Shown here: positions 58,540-64,000 of the stretch, in pieces
How positions within the stretch are numbered: position 1 is the stretch's first letter
Layout of the letters: each line of letters starts with the position of its first letter
Source of the DNA: Anisus vortex
Taxonomy: Eukaryota > Mollusca > Gastropoda > Planorbidae
Assembly (NCBI GenBank): GCA_949126835.1
Contig: OX421507.1
Span: forward strand, 25,418,822-25,482,821
Direction of reading: 5' to 3'
DNA length: 64,000 nucleotides
Notes under the pieces: model-generated
The model's input: only the letters and a program-made list of their open reading frames with translations
Told to the model about the DNA's origin: nothing
Databases searched by the model: none
Made by a program: the position numbers and the translations under genes

Positions 58540-61500
58540 TATAAACAATAGATCATGAACTTAGAAGTGTTGAAAAAGCTGGACAGCTATTGCAGGACAG
58601 ACATTAGGTAAAAAACAAGTAAACATGTAAAAATACATAATAAAAGTTCAGTCATCTTTATACAATTCCATAACAATAACTCACGCAATACTAGGTGATT
58701 GTGTGGCCAGTACTATGCACAGCCACCTTTACTTTACCCCAACTGATGTTAGGTACCCATCAAAGCTGGGTAGACTCAGGGACACCCTCAAGTCCTGGGA
58801 AAAAACCCTAGCCTCCATCAGGATTCGAACCCAGGACCTTCGAATCGCCACTCGAATGCGCTGTCGCTCGGCTATATTTTTTAAAGAAGATGTATGGTAT
58901 TATTTGTCAAAAATATTTTTTGACAAAATAACACATAAAGATCTAAACTTCTTTTTAAATATGGAATAAAAAAATGTGTGCATTTAATGTTATAAATTTT
59001 TATAAAACAAAAGTAGTTGTCATTGACAAAGTAAAAAAGTATATGTGAACATACAAAATACAAAAAGAATGTTACTACAACAAGCTTGGAAAAATGGTTT
59101 GGTTAATGATCTAATTGTAACAGACGCTTATAATAATTTATATATAAGGTAAAACATTAATGAAAAACAATAATAGTATTATCATCAATATACTATCACT
59201 GAAATGATTAGCTTTGCAAATAAAAGAAAAATTGCTTAAAATGTATTTTGATGTGGCAAAAAAACAAAACAAAATATTTTTAACAAGGCATTTATTTAAC
59301 AATAAATTCAAGGAAATGTAAATTCAAGGAAATGTATGTTATTTTATACAGTTTATATCTATTGAGATAGGTCAATGTTTCCCATATGATTGTTTTTTTT
59401 TTTTGTGATTGGTTATTTATTTACCTGCTTTAACTTCCTGTATAGTTTTGTTTGTTTAAAAAGTTTTTTAAACAGGAAATGTGCCTTTACTATTTAAATT
59501 TATATTGCGTACTTTTAAATCTGTAAATGAATTACACTTGTCAGCTGTACAGCGCAGCTGAGAAACTTAACTTTGTTAAATACACAGAAGTTCCATCAGC
59601 GTTTATAATGTCTAATATTCAAAGTCCATTTACATTACATTGGCTAATATACTACAATTTTTAAAAATTATATTGATAAAGGAGTTATACAGGAAAACCG
59701 GTTACACACATGATCTTTAATGTAACTTGCTTTTTTACTTTGGAAGTATACCTGTGGCTTATACACCGGCGCAAGATTTTACTGTGATAATTTTAATGAA
59801 ATTTAACATGTGAGTTACATTAAGTATAACATTAATTGTTGAAACATGTAATAAAAAAAATAATAGTTTAGTCAACTTTATAAAATCCCATAACCGGTAA
59901 CAAATAACCGGTAACAATAACTCTACAACGTGCTTCTAACTTGGCCAGTGCATTGAAAGACAGCAACACTATTACTTCAGTTGAACTAAGCAGTGAACAT
60001 GTTAACATTTTATAAAAAAACAATGTGGTAATTTACATAAAGCAGACCTATATGTTAGGACCTCAAAAAGAAAATACCATTAAAATACCATCAACTTCAT
60101 CAAAAACACTATATATCAATATATATATATACCATACAGACAAAACATCAAATGACAAACTACAGTCTTTTTTACAATTATATGAGATGGGACACTTCTC
60201 ATCATAAAGCTGAATACAAAAGTTAATAAATGCTTAGTAGCATAAACTTTCAATAAGATAGAATTACTATTCCCATTTGTGGGGATATTTTCTAAAGAAG
60301 ATTCAAGTAAAATTATTTGCCAAAATAATTTGTAAAAAATTAACACGTAGCTATCTAAACTTTTTTTGAAATACGGAATAAAAAGACAAAGTAAAAAAGT
60401 ATGTGCATATTCAAGTAAAAATAAATTTCATTCCATTTCAGACTGTAACATACTTGACCTTAGGCTAGAAAAGAAAAAAAACATGTTGCTACAACAAGCT
60501 CTGAAAAATGGTTTGGCTAATGATCAAATTGTAGCAGATGCTTAAAATAATTTACAAGGTGAAACATCAATAAATATTCAACATTAATTTTAAAATAAAT
60601 CATCAATATACATTAATATATGCATTACATAGACAAAACATTTGATATTTTTGTTGATAGTTTTTCAATAGCTTGACAAATTATTTGAACTTTTAAATCT
60701 CGAGCATAAACCACTTTTCTTTCTTATCAAAATTTTCAGTCCGGGTTGTAGAGTTTTTTTTACATAGAAAAGAAATTTGTTAATGATTCCATGCATCAGT
60801 TGTACATCACATTTGAGAAACTTAATTTTGTGAAATATGCAGAAGCTTACTTAGTGTTTATATTGTCTAATATTCAAAGTCCATTCACATTACATTAGCT
60901 AATACACAACAAGTAAAAAAAATATTGATACAGAAATCTTGCAGGCAAACCAAACATAATTAGGGTGCCGGTTATACACATGACCTTTAATTTAACTTGC
61001 TTTTTGCCTTCAGAAATATACCTGTGGCTTGTACACAGGCGCAGTTTATAAACAAGATTTTACTGTAACAATTTTAATGAAAATTAACAAGTGAGTTACA
61101 CTATAAATTACATGTAATGAAAAGCATAGTTCATTTAGTTAAAAAGTGCAAATATAAACATTAATTGTTGAAACATGTAAAAAAAATAAAGGACAGTTCA
61201 GTTATCTTTATACAATTACATAACAATAACTCTACAACCATCTTCTAACTTGGCCAGTGCATTGAAAGACTGCAACACAGTTATTTGAGTTGCACTAAGC
61301 AGTGAACATGTTAACATTAAAAAAATTATAATGTGGAAATTTACATAAAACAGACCTATTTGCAAGGAGCTCAAAAAGAAACTGACATGTTAACCATTAA
61401 AATAACACCAACTTTTTCAAAAACATGAAATACACTATGTATACTGTACGGACAAGAAGTCAATATGAAAAACTACAGTCTTTACAACTATATGAGAGGA

Positions 61501-61700
61501 AAACTTCTCAACATAAAACTGAACACAACAGTCAATAAATGCTTGTTGAAACATCTACATATGCAATACATAAAAAGAAATTGTGAACATTTGATACACT
61601 CACAGAAAAAAAGTTGAGAAGCTTTACACATTAATTGAAATAATTTTAAAGGAAATACATATGTAAAGACACATATATGTAATGAAAAAAACATATTACA
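58540..61700. repeat. Three diverged tandem repeats of about 1.2-1.3 kb inside the Helitron
   Basis: Landmark blocks recur in order: gttcagtcatctttatacaa at about 58648, 59868 and 61196; ctaatattcaaagtccat at about 59610 and 60870; aaaatggtttggytaatgat at about 59090 and 60507. The units have drifted by roughly 15-25 percent by eye. No protein is encoded. Confidence 0.75.
58680..58873 (-). mobile_element. tRNA-headed SINE (copy 2)
   Basis: It is the duplicate of 25505-25703 with intact box A (TAGCCGAGCGAC) and box B (GGTTCGAATCC). Confidence 0.8.
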
Positions 61701-62407
61701 TATTGTCTTTAAGTAAATGCATTATCATTATTATACAATCCTAGGTCAAGTGATAATCAGTCAACATACATGTATTTAAATGTTTTGTCATTCACCCAAC
61801 TACATTATGGCTGATGGATGTCAGTATCAATTTACAGAAAACAGTATGACCCACAAGTTGGTTTCATGGAAGTTAAATATCCAGATATTACAAATAAATC
61901 TTAGAAAAATTACACATTCTTAGGTTATAACAATGTTACTTTTCATTTTGCAGTGATATACAACATAATAAGAAAGACTTAATGTTGGTCATGTATTAAA
62001 ATGCAGCATAAAATATTTCACAAAAGCACAATTTAGTATATATATATTTATTTACTTTTTTAAGTAAAAATGAAGTTAAACATTTTATTTTTAATAGAAG
62101 TGCTTTCATTTAACAAAGTAAATGTCTTGGGAGTTTTGTTGTTCAGCATAGGATAATGATTTTGCAGATAACTATGTGCCTCACTAAGTGGTATTGAAGA
62201 TCCTTAATAATTCTATTCCACTGGCCTTGTCACAGCTCCTTTTAACAAATTTCAAGAACCAGCAAGATTGTCATTCTTACACTGATGTCTTTAAAGTGTA
62301 GGTCTAGTCCACAGCTGAATCTTGAAATAAAAAAATTATATTTAATGTATAAGTAGGCTATAACAATTGTTCTACCAACACTTTATTAAATATAATGTTA
62401 TTCTATA
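61701..62407. other. Helitron internal non-coding DNA
   Basis: AT-rich, no frame with recognisable motifs. It ends at the hAT-like MITE's target duplication. Confidence 0.4.
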
Positions 62408-62528
62408 CAGGGCTGTGGAGTCGGTAGATAAATGTTCCAACTCCAACTCCTCATTTTTTTGTACTTCCGACTCCAACTCCGACTCCAGGTACCAAAATTT
62501 CCTCCGACTCTTCGACTCCACAGCCCTG
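62408..62528. mobile_element. hAT-like MITE, 121 bp
   Basis: CAGGGCTGTGGAGTCGG at one end and its inverse CGACTCCACAGCCCTG at the other form the terminal repeats. An exact 8-bp duplication, ATTCTATA, lies at 62400-62407 and 62529-62536. Eight-bp duplications with CAGGG ends are the hAT signature. The inside is a run of gactcc-like repeats. Confidence 0.85.
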
Positions 62529-62752
62529 ATTCTATACCTCAGAAGCACATTTAGCTGGACAAAAATGTAATAATATAATCATTATTACTTTACCAATAAT
62601 AACTATTGTTATTATTTTGTTACTACTTTAAATGTATCTGGAAAAGCTGATCAGTGTGACATTGATAAATGAGTGTTTTCTTGGATGAAGTATTTTTTTA
62701 AAATTAAATAGATATAGGATAATGCTCATGAAAGCTACACAATAGCTTCTTT

Positions 62753-64000
62753 TTATTGTAATGGACTAACTCTAGGAATTATTGAGCACAACACCCATGA
62801 TGACCTTGCATGTATAATTAGTAAAACACAAATATAACTTATAAACCTACCTTGTGTATCCTGATTTAATATCTCCTTCCAAACCACGTTTCGCGTATGA
62901 CTGTTGTTGTCTGGTGGAAGAAGAGCCTTCAGGCTGCACTGGCGCTTAACCCTGGAGAATGCCACGTACAGCATTCCGTGCATAAACACTGGCACCCTGA
63001 GGTCGATTCCAACAAACTGAAATGTTTGGCCCTGGGACTTGTGCACAGTCATGGCAAATGCTGGTGTCACAGGGAACTGGTGACGCTGCATTGTACTTCC
63101 CAGTTTGCTTTTGATGGAATCAAGGGTGATTCTGGGAATGTGCACATCTCTACCAGAATGCTCGCCTGTAATGATTTGAGCTTTTATCACGTTGTTACAA
63201 AGCTCAGTAACAGCCAAACGTGTTCCATTACAAAGTCCTTCTGACGTGTCCAAGTTTCTCATCAGCATAATGATAGTATTTTTTTTAACTTTAGCTCATG
63301 TGGGGGCAAATCTGCAATGTCTATCGAAATTAAAAATTCTGCCGTAAATTCCAGAGCTCCTTCTGCTTGATCTTTTATTGAATCAAAACTGTAGTAAACT
63401 TTTTCATCTCCTGGCAACCTTTTAATGATTTCTTTATTTATCATGTTTACGTCTTTGTTCAAGGGCGCCAGTATCGCCCTCTCTTTCATAGCCTCGTAAT
63501 TATGTGTTGCTAGGCTCTATTTCCAAAAACCTCATCAATAAGGTTGCCATTTGATATGTTTTCTCTTGGTATGCTGATTTCGTTCAGCGCATTCTGTGTT
63601 AGCTTGCCATCCCCAAGCTTTAGGAGAAACTCAGCAAACTCAGTCTCCTCCGGATCCACTCGCATGTTTGCTTTCAATGAAAACATTTTGAAGTGTGGCC
63701 AAAGGTTACTCCGTTTTATTGAAAGATCGAGACGTTCACTCCGGTTAGCTCGGGGCTGAACAGGAAGACACTGTCGGAAATCACCTCCCAAGACTACAAC
63801 CTTTCCCCCAAAAGGCAGAGGGGAGACTCCAATGGTGCGTAAAAGCTGATCTATACAGTGCAGACCATATTTAGGCAGCATGGGCGCTTCATCCATAAGA
63901 AAAATATCAACTTTCGCTAGTTGAGAGGCTTTCATCGATCCAGGTCTAATGTTGGAGATAGACTCTGGGGTGAGTGGCACACTGAGTCCAAATACCTTGT
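62753..64000 (-). pseudogene. Helitron Pif1-like helicase, two frameshifts, runs off the window
   Basis: Reading from 64000 downward, PLTPESISNIRPGSMKA is followed by IFLMDEAPMLPKYGLHCID (Walker B), GGKVVVLGGDFRQCLPV (motif III) and FSLKANMRVDPEE. A frame break at about 63490-63510 leads to ERAILAPLNKDVNMIN and PPHELKLK. A second break, in an A8 run near 63275, leads to IIMLMRNLDTSEGLCNGTRL, FAMTVHKSQGQTFQFVGIDL (motif V) and LYVAFSRV (motif VI). The order and motifs are those of Helitron C-terminal helicases. Walker A and the Rep domain would lie beyond 64000. The enzyme would unwind DNA during rolling-circle transposition but is inactivated here. Confidence 0.88.

Larger units (their letters stand above)
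33293..59184. repeat. Large direct segmental duplication, copy 2
   Basis: It is colinear with 3079-28035. Insertions unique to this copy are the solo LTR at 37430-38130 and the LTR element at 38915-46988, and the minisatellite is greatly expanded. Identity to copy 1 is uneven by eye: about 92-96 percent over most of the length but above 99 percent from about 56380 to the right end. Confidence 0.85.
57313..64000 (-). mobile_element. Helitron, 3' end to beyond the right edge
   Basis: The 3' terminus at 57313 has CACCTGG and a hairpin. A helicase pseudogene lies at 62753-64000 in the same orientation, and no other element end is seen between them. Most of the intervening 5 kb consists of three diverged direct repeats of about 1.2-1.3 kb. 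The 5' end and the Rep nuclease would lie past 64000. The link between terminus and helicase is inferred from orientation and continuity. Confidence 0.6.

Overview
The window looks like invertebrate nuclear DNA, most likely from a gastropod mollusc. It is AT-rich and intron-dominated, and full of CR1/L2-like and RTE-like LINEs, Gmr1-like Ty3/gypsy elements, a Helitron and a tRNA-headed SINE of a type I associate with gastropods. No prokaryotic gene organisation, rRNA or true tRNA gene is visible. The organism is inferred from repeat content and was not looked up.

Host gene. Six plus-strand exons of one alkaline-phosphatase-like (ALP) gene can be read: exon 0 (144-280), A (2045-2217), B (12133-12237), C (13290-13395), B' (38669-38773) and C' (53170-53275). 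B/C and B'/C' are diverged copies inside a direct duplication of roughly 25 kb (copy 1 about 3079-28035, copy 2 about 33293-59184). B and B' start in phase 0 while C and C' end in phase 1. C therefore cannot splice in frame to B', so the pairs behave like mutually exclusive cassettes. The exon carrying the catalytic serine and all exons downstream of C' are not seen.

Layout. 1-3078: exons 0 and A, a minus-strand LINE 5' fragment, a SINE, a LINE 3' end and an LTR fragment. 3079-28035: duplication copy 1, with a decayed L2/CR1-like LINE, a 3.9 kb CR1/jockey-like LINE present only in this copy, exons B and C, minisatellites, a complete 6.3 kb LTR element with identical LTRs and a 910-residue ORF lacking reverse transcriptase, a solo LTR, a Helitron 3' end and a 2 kb DNA transposon. 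28036-33292: unduplicated spacer with a second Helitron-type end, a large inverted repeat, LINE 3' ends, a 20-bp minisatellite and a piggyBac-like MITE. 33293-59184: copy 2, with a 701-bp solo LTR, an 8.1 kb decayed Gmr1-like element inside a 6 kb 8-bp minisatellite, exons B' and C', and a second copy of the solo LTR and Helitron end. 57313-64000: one minus-strand Helitron with 3' terminal hairpin, long diverged tandem repeats and a frameshifted Pif1-like helicase running off the right edge.

How the parts relate. Nearly all DNA between the host exons is mobile or tandem-repeat DNA. The long plus-strand ORF-like stretches near 47-53 kb on the minus strand are artefacts of a stop-free repeat. 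Complementary minisatellite arrays flank exon C and again exon C', which could influence splicing of the alternative cassettes.
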